NCBI GenBank assembly: GCA_963662155.1
Contig: OY759263.1
Location: 38,766,595-38,830,594 of the forward strand
Direction of reading: 5' to 3'
Length of the DNA stretch: 64,000 nt
DNA from: Lamellibrachia columna
Taxonomy: Eukaryota > Annelida > Polychaeta > Sabellida > Siboglinidae
Both the position numbers and the translations under genes were made by a program. This document shows positions 10,417 through 21,884 of this stretch, piece by piece; position 1 is the first letter of the stretch; each line of letters starts with the position of its first letter. The notes under the pieces were generated by a model. The model saw nothing but the letters and a program-made list of their open reading frames with translations, did not search any database and had not been told where the DNA came from.

Positions 10417-11661
10417 CATACATCATGAAAATAAAAGTACTTTTAAATAATACAGCCATACAATCGTACAACTCTGCCTGACGGATAACACATACACAAG
10501 CATGGCTACCTGAGGATGTAGCTGAGCGGCAATGATGGAGGATGCTGGGATTCCTGCCTCTCCAGTGCTCTTGGATCACTGTCTAGAAAAACAAGTATGT
10601 TGTCATATTCATCCAGAACTGACTAAAGAGTATTATTGCTGACACACAGAGCTCTGCAGATAGATTGCTCTCAGAAGCGACTCATTAATCTTTTAGTCAG
10701 GTGTATTATGTTATTTGTATTTGTAAATTGGACAATAGCAAACCAATGCATTTTTGAAAATTTTTGCCCTTTTTGCATTCTCCTACACTGGAAACTAAAT
10801 ATTGCATGTTTAATAATGCTTAATAATTTATAAAGTGCCAAATCTATACAACAATATTCTCTGGTGCTACACTCACTAAGTGTATGCATCTCCAAATGTG
10901 ATTATCTTAGATTCGCCTTTGGCTTCTCCAAAGTCAGTTACAAATTAAACAAGTTTCAACTTCCAACATTACAACATTCTTCCATGCAGCTTAAATTGCC
11001 AGCTTCATAATCCAGGCCCAGGCTGCCAGGGTTTTGAAAAGAGGAGGTCGAGTGTACACAATTAGCCAGGTGATTTCTAGGATGGCTGCTAAAAAAATAT
11101 TACAGTTAAGCAAAATTATCTCAAAAAGGGGGTTTGTTCGAACTCCCTGAATCTCCCCTGAGCATGTAACCCAACAATAGTCTATATTAAGTAACATCTT
11201 TATGACTTTAAGTTTATTAAAGATTGTTTACAAGTGTTACAATGCTATGCCTGGGAAGTGTGTAAAGTATAAAATCACGTTAGTCATTACTGATTGAATT
11301 AAAATACCGGGTAGTCATGAGTACACGTTACACTGCTCCAAACACGTCAGTGTACACTCTAGCCATACATCAACTGCGTTTGGGGGGCACGACGGGGAAT
11401 CCCCTTCAATACATATGACGTCACATGCTCTGAGCTTTAATGCGGGATAGCGTTTGTAAACATGATACGTTTGGTGCAAGCTTATACAAAAATAAAACAA
11501 TATGCATAGTTTGCTTTGCATCCACGGACAGATACACATTTCATACTTATGTGTATTTCTTCAATGTGCTGGATTAGCTCTCCTAAGGTCGCAAAAGTTA
11601 ATCCGCATCCTCGAAATTTGCACCAATTAACCAAGAACACCGCCATTTGCCTATCTGACAT
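7014..11661 (-). CDS. JAZF1: JAZF1 homologue, exons 1-4 (partial gene)
   Basis: Four minus-strand exons assemble in frame: 11547-11661, 10510-10582, 8241-8329 and 7014-7110 (124 complete codons so far, all introns GT-AG). They match vertebrate JAZF1 in order: N-terminal C2H2 finger (GCGLTFATLGELIQHIEEIH), the NSDPRALERQE and PLSYI block, the FTDAARKEKK block, the Ser/Pro segment ending SFESNTPTG, and the acidic SEFDEDE...DSNDSWTT segment. JAZF1 is a nuclear zinc-finger corepressor of orphan nuclear receptors and a subunit of NuA4/TIP60 acetyltransferase. The C-terminal zinc-finger exons (CPVPGC and KPFKC blocks in vertebrates) were not found and probably lie left of the window. The promoter is shared with ATP5MC. 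Confidence 0.92.
7373..8183. mobile_element. hAT-like non-autonomous element, copy 1 (795 bp)
   Basis: The element at 7381-8175 begins CAGGGTTG and ends CAACCCTG. The flanks at 7373-7380 (ACTCTCAG) and 8176-8183 (ACTCTCGG) form an 8-bp target duplication with one mismatch, typical of hAT. The termini are rich in TTTAAATCATGA-type palindromic repeats. There is no transposase. It sits in JAZF1 intron 3. Copy 2, in inverse orientation, is at 39688-40041 and shares the internal sequence around 7540-7660. Confidence 0.88.
8241..8329 (-). CDS. JAZF1: JAZF1 exon 3
   Basis: Acceptor GTTGCAG, donor GTAAGA. It encodes (R)VFTDAARKEKKLRP, then a Ser/Pro stretch ending in SFESNTPT(G). This is a shortened counterpart of the vertebrate MTDAARREQESLKKK...SSTPTG region. 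A hAT-type element ends 65 bp downstream of its donor. Confidence 0.92.
8399..8764. mobile_element. Diverged TIR element related to 32668-33818
   Basis: The left end CAAGGGCTATGTCCAATTAC and the right end CAATTGGAACCAGCACTG are imperfect inverted repeats. Both resemble the CAGGGCTGGGTCCAATT termini of the element at 32668. The body is rich in AATTACAATT-type motifs, as in that element. No clear target duplication; no coding capacity. Confidence 0.6.
8800..9290. repeat. 51-bp minisatellite in JAZF1 intron 2
   Basis: About nine degenerate units built on CTTCTCTTCAGACC, TTTAGATCCTCACATG and TGACCAAGTGCCCTGCCTCC, with internal deletions in several copies. Confidence 0.9.
9300..10500. other. JAZF1 intron 2 remainder: AT microsatellites and hairpin
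   Basis: No coding content was recognised. (TA)n and (TATAAA)n tracts lie at about 9350-9375, 10020-10082 and 10385-10405. At 10150-10193 a near-perfect hairpin pairs GGTCCAATA-GATGA with TCATC-TATTGGACC. Another TGGTCCAATATA copy lies near 10362, which may indicate a decayed palindromic element. Confidence 0.5.
10510..10582 (-). CDS. JAZF1: JAZF1 exon 2
   Basis: Acceptor TTTTCTAG, donor GTAGCC. It encodes (N)SDPRALERQESQHPPSLP and LSYIL, matching the DTDPRVLEKQE...ALSYI block of vertebrate JAZF1. Phases 1 and 2 agree with the neighbouring exons. Confidence 0.92.
11547..11661 (-). CDS. JAZF1: JAZF1 exon 1
   Basis: Start ATG at 11661-11659 (MSDRQMAVFLVNW). Starting here, the distance to the first zinc-finger cysteines equals that in vertebrate JAZF1. 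A second in-frame ATG at 11646 would give a shorter start. The exon holds a complete C2H2 finger: CKFRGC and HIEEIH. It ends ATA A with donor GTATGA (phase 1). Confidence 0.92.
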
Positions 11662-11928
11662 GACAGTTTCCCGTGTATTCACTCGACGACTACCGAGAAT
11701 TCACGAATTAATAACAGCATGTTTAAATAACGTATATAATACATAATTTAACACATGGCAACAAAATAAAATAAAAATAGCATTATACACGTAACAATTT
11801 ATAAGTAAAGCATGAAATTATATAAATTACAAGGACACCCACAATGCCCCATTGGCGTTACCCCTCTACGGATAAATGAAACATGACCTTTGCGCATGCC
11901 GACAGCCGTCCTCAGTGCCCGTTTGTTG
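11662..11928. promoter_or_regulatory. Bidirectional promoter JAZF1 / ATP5MC
   Basis: The two genes diverge across this interval. TGCGCATGCC at 11891-11900 is close to the NRF-1 palindrome (TGCGCATGCGCA), a factor that drives many nuclear genes for respiratory-chain and ATP-synthase subunits. ATTGG at 11851-11855 is a reverse CCAAT (NF-Y) box. No TATA box is obvious near the likely starts. A non-coding first exon of ATP5MC ends at 11928 with donor GTGAGT and joins the acceptor at 12136. Confidence 0.6.
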
Positions 11929-12136
11929 GTGAGTGATTCAGGTTGTTGTAGAAAATTGATCTGCATCTCCACCATCGACTGGTTATATCGCCTGCTGTTA
12001 AATGCAATATAATTAGTATTTATTTGGTGATTCTATGAATGCTTTAGTTTTCATTTGGATTGTGCATATTTTGCTTTTCGAGCACTTTGATGTTCACTGG
12101 CTTCGTTTACTTACCGGTACCGTTCTCCTTGCCCAG

Positions 12137-12213
12137 GTTGACTCAAGGTTGCAGGCATAGGAAAGAAGATGTATTCCTGTTCGAAGTTCCTCACACCGGC
12201 CGCCAAGAATGTG
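12137..12213 (+). CDS. ATP5MC: ATP5MC exon 2 (first coding exon)
   Basis: Acceptor TTGCCCAG at 12136, 32 nt of 5' UTR, ATG at 12169, then [15 protein letters not shown]. Donor GTATGT at 12214, phase 0. Confidence 0.9.
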
Positions 12214-15200
12214 GTATGTAGTAGTCAATTCATGTCGACTAAACATTTTACGTTCTTTGCATAATTAATCAAACTTGCTCTTCTTGATTGTCAACACCCC
12301 CATTTGACATATGAGAGAGGACTAAAAATGTTTGACCTGGGGCTGGGCTGCTGGCTGTGGCTGGATCTGTAACCCCGACTTTGATACAGTATTATGGTAT
12401 TGTTACTAATTGCATATGCATTACTGGTTTTATCTACAAAGCGTGTCGTGTGCATGCTTAAATGCTCACAAATAAATTTAAATTGGTTTTCGGTTCTGCC
12501 TCTATTTCGTGTATCTGAAATGTTGACATTGACATAATGACAGAAGCAACATTAAAATGATTGCAATAATAATAAATAAATCTGGTTAACTTTTAGACTA
12601 TATGCATAATTTTATGGTTGCACTTTTTTGTTTGGGCAAAAGTTTAATTTGTGAACTTATGTAATGTGGAACTTACATAAAACTTGTAGTAGTATTGCAG
12701 AGGCCATTTGTCATCGGTCAGAATTCCCGGTTCTTTCCTATTGACTGAGAATTATGTTAAAAGTTCATTCTGATTCCCAAAAAATTCCTTAAGCAACTGT
12801 TCTATGTACGTTATGCAGTAATCTTACATTTTGACCTCATTCAAATACTTTACTAACTCCATTCATAATTACACTTGTCTGATCCTGAGGTAGTCTATGT
12901 TATGTGGAAAGTGTCCCATTTGTATAAGTTTCCTGCACTTTCTCTTCCATTAAAAATAATATCTCGTTGACCTCCACATTGCCAGTTGGGACATGTTTTT
13001 ATCGGAAATGTGTAAGTGTCAACGGAGGGTCATTAAATCAAACGTCTCCTTGGAAACGAATAATTTGTACTGTTTCAGATCTGGTTATTATCTTTGATGA
13101 TGATGTTGCACGCAGTGCCACTGCTCTGGGGCCGGGCCTGGCACAGGCCGTTGTCAATTCACTCCAAATCGAAGCCTCCAAAGTTCACTTTCACAGCCAA
13201 ATACCACATTAATCAGTCAGTCGGATTGTCTGCCTCCTTAATATCACCAGTATGAATTTATTAAGTAAATTGGCGTAATATCCTTAAAAACTGTCGAACT
13301 CTACAATTCTCTCAACTTCGTCCACCATCTTTGTGTTGTGGTTCCCTAGTATTCCCCGATATACTGATGTCATTAAATGTGATTCATCCAATAGACACCC
13401 ATGTTAACAATACCAGGGGTTTCCCTTGCATTTGCAGCCTTTGCCATGGCAGCGATCTGTTACTGGCAAGGAAGAAGTAGTTGTAAACAGTATATTCGAT
13501 ATAAATTGTATTTTATATCGAATTAGCGTAGATTGTTAAGTACTGTAATGTGCACCACTAATACAGCCCGACACAGCTGTGGCCGCCAGATGAATCAGCA
13601 GGGTGGGACCGATGACCTGTGCATTTTGGGTAACTGAATCGGCGGCCACTGCCGATAAAAAGGCCTTAATTTCAAACACTGGTACAACATTCCTTTGTTG
13701 TGATTGTAACCAAGTATTGTGATTACATTCTAAATGTCAAGTCTGGTTGGTGTTGATATGTCCAGATTGGCTGACACGTTTATCTGCGTGCTTGTTGTCA
13801 CCTCTTTGTAACGTTTACAGGTGAGCAATGGCCGTGCTGTGCTCCTGCGGCCACTGGGTGGTGCCATGAATAGCTGGTCACCAAAGGAAGGGGTAAGGTT
13901 TTAGATGTAATCAACTGTCCAATCTGGCACTGCTCTGTGAGTTTTTATTGTTGTGTGTGCTGACAGCATTAAGCTGTCCATGGCAAGGTTTTGGAATCAC
14001 AGAAATTCTGTAGAACATCCTGAAGAAGATCCTTGTGTACTACTAGGTTTCATGTCATACATTATCCTTTGCCTACTTGGGCGTCTGATATATTGTGTTT
14101 ATTCATACTTCATATCTAGTTCAAGGCCAAAAATAATATTTTTACACATTTACAGTGTATTTAAGTTGATGTAAGATTGTAAACACTCCGTACTTCTCGA
14201 GGGTATACCAACCCGTATGAAGATGACATCCCAAAGCCGCAAGGACGGATACCATCTGATGCGAGAACAATGAAAGGACTTTGCTGCCTTAAGAAAAAAC
14301 ATCTTCCAATAGTGCCAAGGAAGAACCCAACAAACACGAGTGATTTTGACATATCAGTGACTTGTATTCAAGAATACAGACAAGTACACATACAAGAAGA
14401 CCCAGATATCAAAGCTACCAGGATAGGTAGATCGACGATGTTCACAGCCTCTGCGACACATACTTGGCAATGTGCAGCAGTTGGGGGCGTTGGTGCAGTA
14501 GTGAAATGTGCACTGCTCCAGGACCTTGTGTCAGTTACCAAGATAACAGACCATATCATACATGAAACCCTAAGACTCGTTATATCATGCTATTCTCCGA
14601 CAAATGTCGGTGATGAAAAAGACATATAGAATTCTACGAAAGCCTTAACCAGGCAGTATTACACATGCCTGTCTTGTGATCGGAGGTGATTTTAATGCTC
14701 AAGTCTCAAATGTTTTTTATACCACAGGAACACTAACAGAAACGGTCAGCTTCTTGATTTTATACATGAGCACAACCTTCTGATGACCAACACTCTTCTG
14801 TAAACCAAAATCAAGACTGGACTTTCCGAGCACCGAATAAATTCAAATGTTAAATATATTTCATTCTGTGCCAGGAAAGATGGAGAAACATCATCATGGA
14901 GTCACAAGCACACTCCTCTGCCAACCCTATTGGTTCTGATCATAGGATTGATGCAATCACAATGAATCAAGATGTTGCCTCAAATATCATCTGACTGGGA
15001 GACATTGGGAAAAATAAAAATGTTGATATATGCAACAAAGCAGACCCGGTCATCCGATGGCATTCCCATTGAAGAATGGCGACTACCCAAGTTAAGGAAA
15101 GATTTACTAAAGTTCTGCAACAAAACATACTTGAGGTATAGACCACTGGAATGGGGGATTTCAGGTATTGTACCAATATACCTGACTATTCCTGAAAACT

Positions 15201-18100
15201 ATCGTGGAATAAAATAAATAAATAAACACAGACTGCTGCAAATGTCTACAATCGACTCCTGCTTAACAGAATTTGCCTTGAGCTAGAAAAGATCTTATGC
15301 CTAAACCAGAACGGATTTAGACATCTATGATCTACATCTTCACAGATTCTTGCTCTTAGACGCAACATTGAAGAAATGAGAAACCACCAGACATCCGGCC
15401 TCACATCTCTCTGACTTAGGTTATGCTGATGACATCGGTCTGTTCACTGACACAATACAAGAAGCAGAACTGTTACTTCATAAAGTGGAAAGTGCTTCCG
15501 AACCTGCAGGACTATTTCTCAACCCAAGCAAAACAAAGTACATCCATATCAACCCGTCTGCTAATGATAACGTTCACTCATAAGATGGGAGTAAAATTGA
15601 GAAAATAGAGGATTTTAAATATCTCGGATCCTACACAGACTCACAGCATGACATCCAGTGCAGAAAAGCCCAGTCATGGGCAGCAGTTCACGCCCTTGAC
15701 AAGGTTTGGAGAGCACCCATCTGCAGACTCGCCAAACTGAAGATTTTTAGGACGACAGTTGAACCGATCCTGATATATGGACGCGATTTGTGGTCGCTAA
15801 CACAATCAGTAGAAAATGCAATGGATGGCATCTACACAAGAATGCTGCAGAAGACGCAAAATGTGTCATGACAGGTCATGTGATGCACCATGACGAAGCA
15901 GCCAACAAAGTCCTGCTCTGGAAGCCCGATGGCCCTCGGGAGAAGAGGTCGACCAACAAAACATACTAGAGAAAGACACGAACCTCAGCGGGACAAATCT
16001 AATAGCGGCAACGAAGAACCGAAACCACTGGAAGGAAATCATCATGTGGATGACACATTAAGTGGATGACATAAGTAACATTGTAAATTAGGTCAGTGGT
16101 AACAACCATGATGTTATATTCGGTTGTGGTGTTACTACCCAGTGTGAATGCTAATATTGTCTACACGTACGCTTGCTTACTTATCCTCTTCATACCCTAG
16201 TTGGTGCATAAGGTGCATGTATAGAGTCGTTGGAATCAAGAATATGTGACCCTGCAGACATATGGGGACATAATGTGCCAGAATAGTTGCCTCCTGATTA
16301 CTTGATGTTCTTGTCCACGTATTGGTGGGTTTTACATAGAAACTGTTTGTTTGGCAGGTAATAAGTCAGCACAACGCTACTTCTCTGGCGACATACAGTG
16401 GTCTGTCTGGAGTTAGTTTGCCTGGCAACACAACGGTTGCAACTCTTTTCAACACACAGGTGAGTGACTGTGTGCACAATGACCCTTCATTCAGTGAGGT
16501 TCCTTTACTAGGCAGACAGATTTCTCATTCTTTGCTCTCCTGCGCACGGAAATGGATAAAGTATGCCGTTAACTGTTAAAATGTATGTATTATAATGAAT
16601 TAATTTTCAGAGCATGAAGTGAAATTCATGGAATGGGGGGGATGTCCACTTCTACATGCTTTACAAAAATAATCCACTGCACTTACCATAGGCAATCCTG
16701 TGTAGCAGGTCTTCCAACCCCCATCTCATTGACACATGGTTTGTCATCGGACAATATTGTAACAATAACCCATCACATTGACTGGCAGTGAGTATGACTG
16801 ATACTGTTAACGTCAAAATCCGACTCAAATTTTACAGGAAACAAACCCAGAACATCTCTTTCAATAACAAATTTGACAAACTCGATTAGATGCGCTTTCC
16901 AAAACCTGTCCGTAAGCAGCACTTCAAAATCTTAGTCCTAGATGGCGATTTCATGTGCTTATATCAGCATCCTGTATATCAGCATCCTGTTGAACTGATG
17001 ACCCCTTTTTGAAATAATTGGTTAATTTAAAATGCAACAAGTCTTGTTTACTGGGGGTGCCCTAGGTGAACCAGTCAGTCCGGATGAGCGGTTACGGGTG
17101 GTCTGCGCACTAAAGGGTTAATGACATGTTATTTGGTTATTAGTACATCTAGCTGTTTTTATAAATTGCACGAAATGTTCAGGGTCTTACCCATCCAGTT
17201 TTTCCATATGATGAGAGTATATTGAACTGGTTCTTGTTTGACTGCAGCTGCGTGAGTTCCAAACAAGTGTCACACAACGGGACATTGACCAGGCTGCCAA
17301 ATACATCGGTGCTGGAGCTGCAACAGTTGGAGTTGCTGGATCAGGTCTGTTGTATTATTTAACCTCCCTTTTCAACAATAACTTTCGCGTTCATCAATTA
17401 ATTTCAAATTCATTTCGCGAAAACAAATTGAACAAATCTAGTTTCAACTGTTATGTTTGGCCCGCCTTGATGTGCCCCAGTCATTTTGACTTCACACGCT
17501 AGACATTTGAATATCAGTGAACTTGATTTCGGTGGGCTAAATTAACATGAGAGGAAGCTTTAAGTTACATTTGTAACTGTATTTGTTTAGTACAGAAGCG
17601 TGCTTTGTTTTATTTCGATGACAATGTCACAATCCAGACACTGCTCAGTTTATTTGGTCCAGCTTTGCTATAAGATTTCACAGCATTAATAGTTAAATTT
17701 CCGCCGTAGAAATGATTGTAGGACGACATTGTTACATGGGCTACTATTGACAGCTGGGTTATCGCTCCCGGTGTCAGGTATTATTTTTTATTCGGTTAAA
17801 AATTGAGAATTGGTTTAATGGAGTTGCTTTGGTCTTCATCATCTATTTAATACTTATAGTTGCTAGTTTTTCAATGCTATAACAGGTTTTTTGTTTTGTG
17901 GAAGTGTTTGCTCATGCTCATTTTGTGTTGTTGTAGGTGCTGGTATTGGCAGTGTCTTTGGCAGTCTAGTAATCGGCTACGCTAGGAACCCATCTCTCAA
18001 ACAGCAGCTCTTCTCCTATGCCATCCTTGGATTTGCCCTGTCAGAGGCCATGGGACTCTTCTGCCTCATGATGGCTTTCCTCATCCTCTTTGCTTTCTAA
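12169..18100 (+). CDS. ATP5MC: ATP synthase F0 subunit c, mitochondrial precursor (complete, 159 aa)
   Basis: Five coding exons join in frame with GT-AG introns: 12169-12213, 13821-13892, 16358-16459, 17248-17344 and 17937-18100 (480 nt with stop). The first 84 residues are a variable import presequence ending [10 protein letters not shown]. The mature protein starts [12 protein letters not shown] and is 75 residues, the usual animal length. It forms two transmembrane helices joined by the polar loop ARNPSLKQQ. The essential proton-binding Glu is residue 142 (mature 58, in [10 protein letters not shown]). The Lys that is trimethylated in animals is residue 127 (mature 43). Subunit c builds the rotor ring of mitochondrial ATP synthase. 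Paralogue assignment (MC1, 2 or 3) is not possible in an invertebrate. Confidence 0.97.
13821..13892 (+). CDS. ATP5MC: ATP5MC coding exon 2
   Basis: Acceptor GTTTACAG, donor GTAAGG. Encodes [19 protein letters not shown] and SPKEG, 24 presequence residues that are basic with no acidic residue until the end. Phase 0 on both sides. Confidence 0.9.
14190..16200 (+). mobile_element. Decayed RTE-like LINE in ATP5MC intron 2
   Basis: Broken plus-strand frames show endonuclease-like sequence ([19 protein letters not shown] at about 14485-14540). They then show an RT catalytic block reading [18 protein letters not shown] at about 15416-15470, [11 protein letters not shown], and the C-terminal [17 protein letters not shown] and [18 protein letters not shown] segments (15615-15800). 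Many stops and deletions are present. It lies in the sense direction of the host intron. Confidence 0.8.
16358..16459 (+). CDS. ATP5MC: ATP5MC coding exon 3
   Basis: Acceptor TTGGCAG, donor GTGAGT. Encodes 34 Ser/Thr-rich presequence residues ([18 protein letters not shown], then [16 protein letters not shown]). Phase 0 on both sides. Confidence 0.88.
17248..17344 (+). CDS. ATP5MC: ATP5MC coding exon 4
   Basis: Acceptor ACTGCAG, donor GTCTGT (a weak donor whose frame is confirmed by the next exon). Encodes the end of the presequence ([11 protein letters not shown]) and the start of the mature chain through helix 1 ([15 protein letters not shown]). Confidence 0.97.
17937..18100 (+). CDS. ATP5MC: ATP5MC coding exon 5 (last)
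   Basis: Acceptor TTGTTGTAG at 17936. Encodes (G)[18 protein letters not shown], the loop, and helix 2 with the proton-carrying Glu, ending LILFAF and TAA. Vertebrates end LFAM, so the last residue differs. Confidence 0.98.
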
Positions 18101-18409
18101 GTGCCACTGGTGCAGCAAGCAAACAGACAATGCTAGGTATATAGTGAATACATCACGCAGCAGCGACACCTTGGTGTCATCTGTGTATAGCTAGGATAAG
18201 GCCATGCTTTATTGTGGTGATAGAGTTGGGGAAAAAAATGGTTTTATAAAGTTCAAACAGTATCTGTATCAATCATGAATACCCTGTTCTGAGGTGCTGT
18301 TTGCTGCAGCAGTTCATGTTGATCTTCCTGAGATTACGACGTATTAAAACATGGGATTGTTTTTGTCCACATACAGCACATGCTATGTGGTCATTGTTTT
18401 CCCAGCTGA

Positions 18410-18415
18410 AATAAA
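18410..18415 (+). terminator. ATP5MC polyadenylation signal
   Basis: AATAAA lies 310 nt after the stop codon, followed by a GT-rich stretch (GACATTGTGTGTC) that would suit the downstream element. Confidence 0.8.
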
Positions 18416-18429
18416 TACATGATTGTACA

Positions 18430-19584
18430 AAGCATGACATTGTGTGTCTTTGTTTTTTTCTTCAAAATAACTACTAATTATGAATTGAGCCACTGCAGAA
18501 GCATCCACGACGTGGCTCAATCAATTCTGCTAACTTTGAGAAGTAGGTTGAATGGATCTTAATGTACTGTCGCTTGTTTGTCCTTGCATTTTCTTATAAA
18601 CTATTCTTTTGGTAGAAAAGTCACCTGTCTAATGCTATTTATAAGAATTGTTCCACAGCGGTGCAAATCCTGGTATGGTGTACATAATTTATTCATTTGC
18701 AATCACAATCACGTGTGCATGTTTAGCCAATCATATCGCTGCCATTTGAAGTTTTAATAACCTATTTAAAGCCAACACTCGCCAGGCATCAAACGGCGAG
18801 GGTTGTGTATACACTTTTTTTGCCATTTATCTAGAGGGTATACAGCCATTACCATAACATAAGTAATGTGGTTGTGCATTTTTACTTAATGGGTACACTT
18901 TAACCAATTATTTGGTCGATGTTATTTTCCAACACTATATGATATTACATTTAACACTGCACTGACATTTTAGGAGCATGACGTTACATATATTTCCTTA
19001 AAATTGTCTTCAAAGCTGTAAAATTTGCATTTTGGAAAGGCCATATCTTTAACATACGATATACCATTCCTCATGCTACAACATTCATTATGATAAGATG
19101 TATATGTTAACTATTCTTATACAAATTGCAGTACTGAACAAAACAATAAAAACAAATATTGCCCCAGTCCTTGAACGACACGGTTGTTGTTGCTTGATAA
19201 CTTCATATTGCAGTGCAGGTTTTATAAACTGAAGTGGGACCATAGAGTTACATCATTAATCATTTCCCTATAGACTTACATAAGCCATCTGGCTACCTTG
19301 AAGCAGGCGTGGACCACTGGCCGGCATATCTCTTTTCACAGGTCAGCATGAACATGCATTAGTGCCATCAATTTAGTAGCATAATAGTTTTAGACGACAT
19401 TGCATTTGGGACGTGTGCAAATAAAAAAATACATCATACTGTGTGATACAGAACTGTCCATCTTTTTATTTCAGGCTTACTTTATCAATTATAATTACTT
19501 ACTGATGACTGATTACTAATGATGTGTTGGAAGATGGGGAAAGAGTGGTCTTCGGACCTAAGTGGAGAACATCCAACAGGGAAC
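18430..19584. other. Intergenic, no gene recognised
   Basis: AT-rich DNA downstream of ATP5MC. No coding, RNA or repeat structure was recognised. Confidence 0.5.
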
Positions 19585-20928
19585 AGGGCTTAATGAGTAA
19601 TGTTTTTTACTTATTTCACAGTCGGTTTACCTTTTTCCCGTGACGTTTCGACTACTATCAGCTTCGAACGACTACCGCTACATGGCAACACGATAGTCAT
19701 TCTACTCGGATGTATCACTCTGGTTTGTGCCCCCCGCAGCCACGCCCTGGGTGGCCCTTCAGAAGATCATTGTTGGTATCGGCCCTCATCTCAGTTCATG
19801 CTGTCTTTGGTTTTTCTTATCCATATCGCTTCTTTGGTGCCTCTCCAGTCCGACTCTGTCTACAAATTTGACCCCTTCCCAGTCTACTATGTGACTGTTG
19901 AGTCGTGATCTGTGATCGCTGATTTATGCATCTCTTTTTCTGATATTTTTGTGTTGCTGCGGGTGTAAGGTCTGCTAGCTGATGCTTTCTCAGCGTCTTC
20001 TTTGTGTTTTTGATGTGGGTTCCTAGGGCACGTTTCGTTTCTGGAATATGGAATTACACCCCTTCACACACCTTTTGTGGTTTGACTTTGTGTCACAAGT
20101 GTTTCGCATCTGTCTAGTAACGTACGAATCACTCCCATCTTCTGGTGTAATGGATGGTGTGAGGATAAGTTTAGGTATTGGTCTGTATGGGTATTCTTTT
20201 GGAAGATTAGTAGTTTCACCTCTCCCGATTCCTTCCTCGCTAGTAGTGTCCAAAAATGGTATCGTTCCTTCTGCTTCTTCTTAGTGTGTGAATTTGATGC
20301 TGTTTGTCTCGTCCACTCTGTTTAGATGGTCGGTCAGGTGTTACATCATCCCTGTCTTCTAGTATGTCATCTACACAACGTTTCCACATTTTAGGTCAGT
20401 AGTTAATCGGGGCAGTGGCCTCTTGTTCAAGATGTTCCATGAAGAGGTTGGCGACAATAGGGGACACTGGGCTACCTATGGCTGTGCCAAATTTCTGTTG
20501 GTACACCATGTTTCTGAATGTGAAGTACGTTGTGTTCAGAACAGTCCAATAGTACCATGATGTCTTCTATTTCCAGTCTAGTCCTGTCAGTTAAGGTGGT
20601 GTCTTTCTGTACAGCCTAGGGATGGCTTCTGCTGAGGGATAGAGATAGAAGTACTGTTGTTCTGTGATCTTCCCTTCTCTCTTTAGTCTGGTGAGGATGG
20701 CAATTAGTTCTCTCTTATATTTAGCTGTTGGATGTGACTTCAATTTGGAGTATGTTTTTTCGTTCTCTAGCACCAGAGTGATGTGTAGCGGTAGTCGCCT
20801 GAAGAAGATTGCTGATTGCAGTTGAAATGTCACGGGGGGGAATGTAAACTGACTGTGAAATAAGTAAAAATATTACTCATATGAACTATCCAGTCTGATG
20901 AACATCTTCACTCATAGGGCTTAATGAG
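19585..20928 (-). mobile_element. Penelope-like element remnant with inverted termini and 13-bp TSD
   Basis: The flanks 19585-19597 and 20916-20928 are identical (AGGGCTTAATGAG), a 13-bp target duplication. About 50 bp at each end are inverted copies (GACTGTGAAATAAGTAAAAA followed by ATTACTCAT on the inner sides). The minus-strand frames contain YLYPSAEAIPRLYRKTPP and GSPVSPIVANLFMEHLEQEA, the latter the hallmark Penelope reverse-transcriptase block, followed by VDDIL. Frameshifts and stops make it inactive. It is 5'-truncated. Confidence 0.85.
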
Positions 20929-21341
20929 ATTTTCACCACTTGCAGTCATTAGTTAATACATGTATAGCACATTTCAGAAAGTTCAGTTTCGATCATGTTT
21001 AATGGTGCTGCTGTTATAGTTAATATGTTATGATATTTGATATACATGGTGCATGAATAGATTGTGCATGTGATAAGGTATTAGGTAACTGTAGCTAGGA
21101 TCAGGTTGGTGCCCTCTCTCACTTTGAAGTTATGATTAATTGCTCTAAGACTTGGCTGCCAGAGGGTTGATCTTGACTATTCCCTATCACAGACCCTAGA
21201 GACCTGTGTGTTGAGCAGTGTCCAAGACTTGTTAGTAAACAACAGTGCAATGACAACTAGGCTAGTCAGGCAATGCCTTGGACAATACTACACATGTGAA
21301 ATAGACAACATTGTTGACTGTTGAATTTATGCTATTTGGGG

Positions 21342-21884
21342 TTTATACATGTAGAGTACTAGTTTTACCTACATGTATGCTAGGGAATTTATGTCTATTC
21401 TTAATTTAGGTATAAGCTTGCCACCCGCAGCATACATATTTGTATAGTTATTTAACAGTCACATTAGTGAGACATGTATATAAAACCATTATACATTTAT
21501 TACACTCAATAACTGAAGTTATTTATACATGTAGAGTACTAGTTTTACCTACATGTATGCTAGGGAATTTATGTCTATTCTTAATTTAGGTATAAGCTTG
21601 CCACCCGCAGCATACATATTTGTATAGTTATTTAACAGTCACATTAGTGAGACATGTATATAAAACCATTATACATTTATTACACTCAATAACTGAAGTT
21701 ATTTATACATGTAGAGTACTAGTATTACCTACATGTATGCTAGGGAATTTATGTCTATTCTTAATTTAGGTATAAGCTTGCCACCCGCAGCATACATATT
21801 TGTATAGTTATTTAACAGTCACATTAGTGAGACATGTATATAAAACCATTATACATTTATTACACTCAATAACTGAAGTTATTT
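21342..21884. repeat. 180-bp tandem repeat, three copies
   Basis: Three consecutive copies with exactly 180-bp period (for example GTAGAGTACT at 21351, 21531 and 21711). I see only one base difference, TAGTTTTACC against TAGTATTACC in the third, so the duplication is recent. Confidence 0.97.

Noticed and set aside
12967..13212. 81-codon frame in ATP5MC intron 1
   Set aside because: Lies in an intron, has no known motif, and its Kozak context and composition do not suggest coding.
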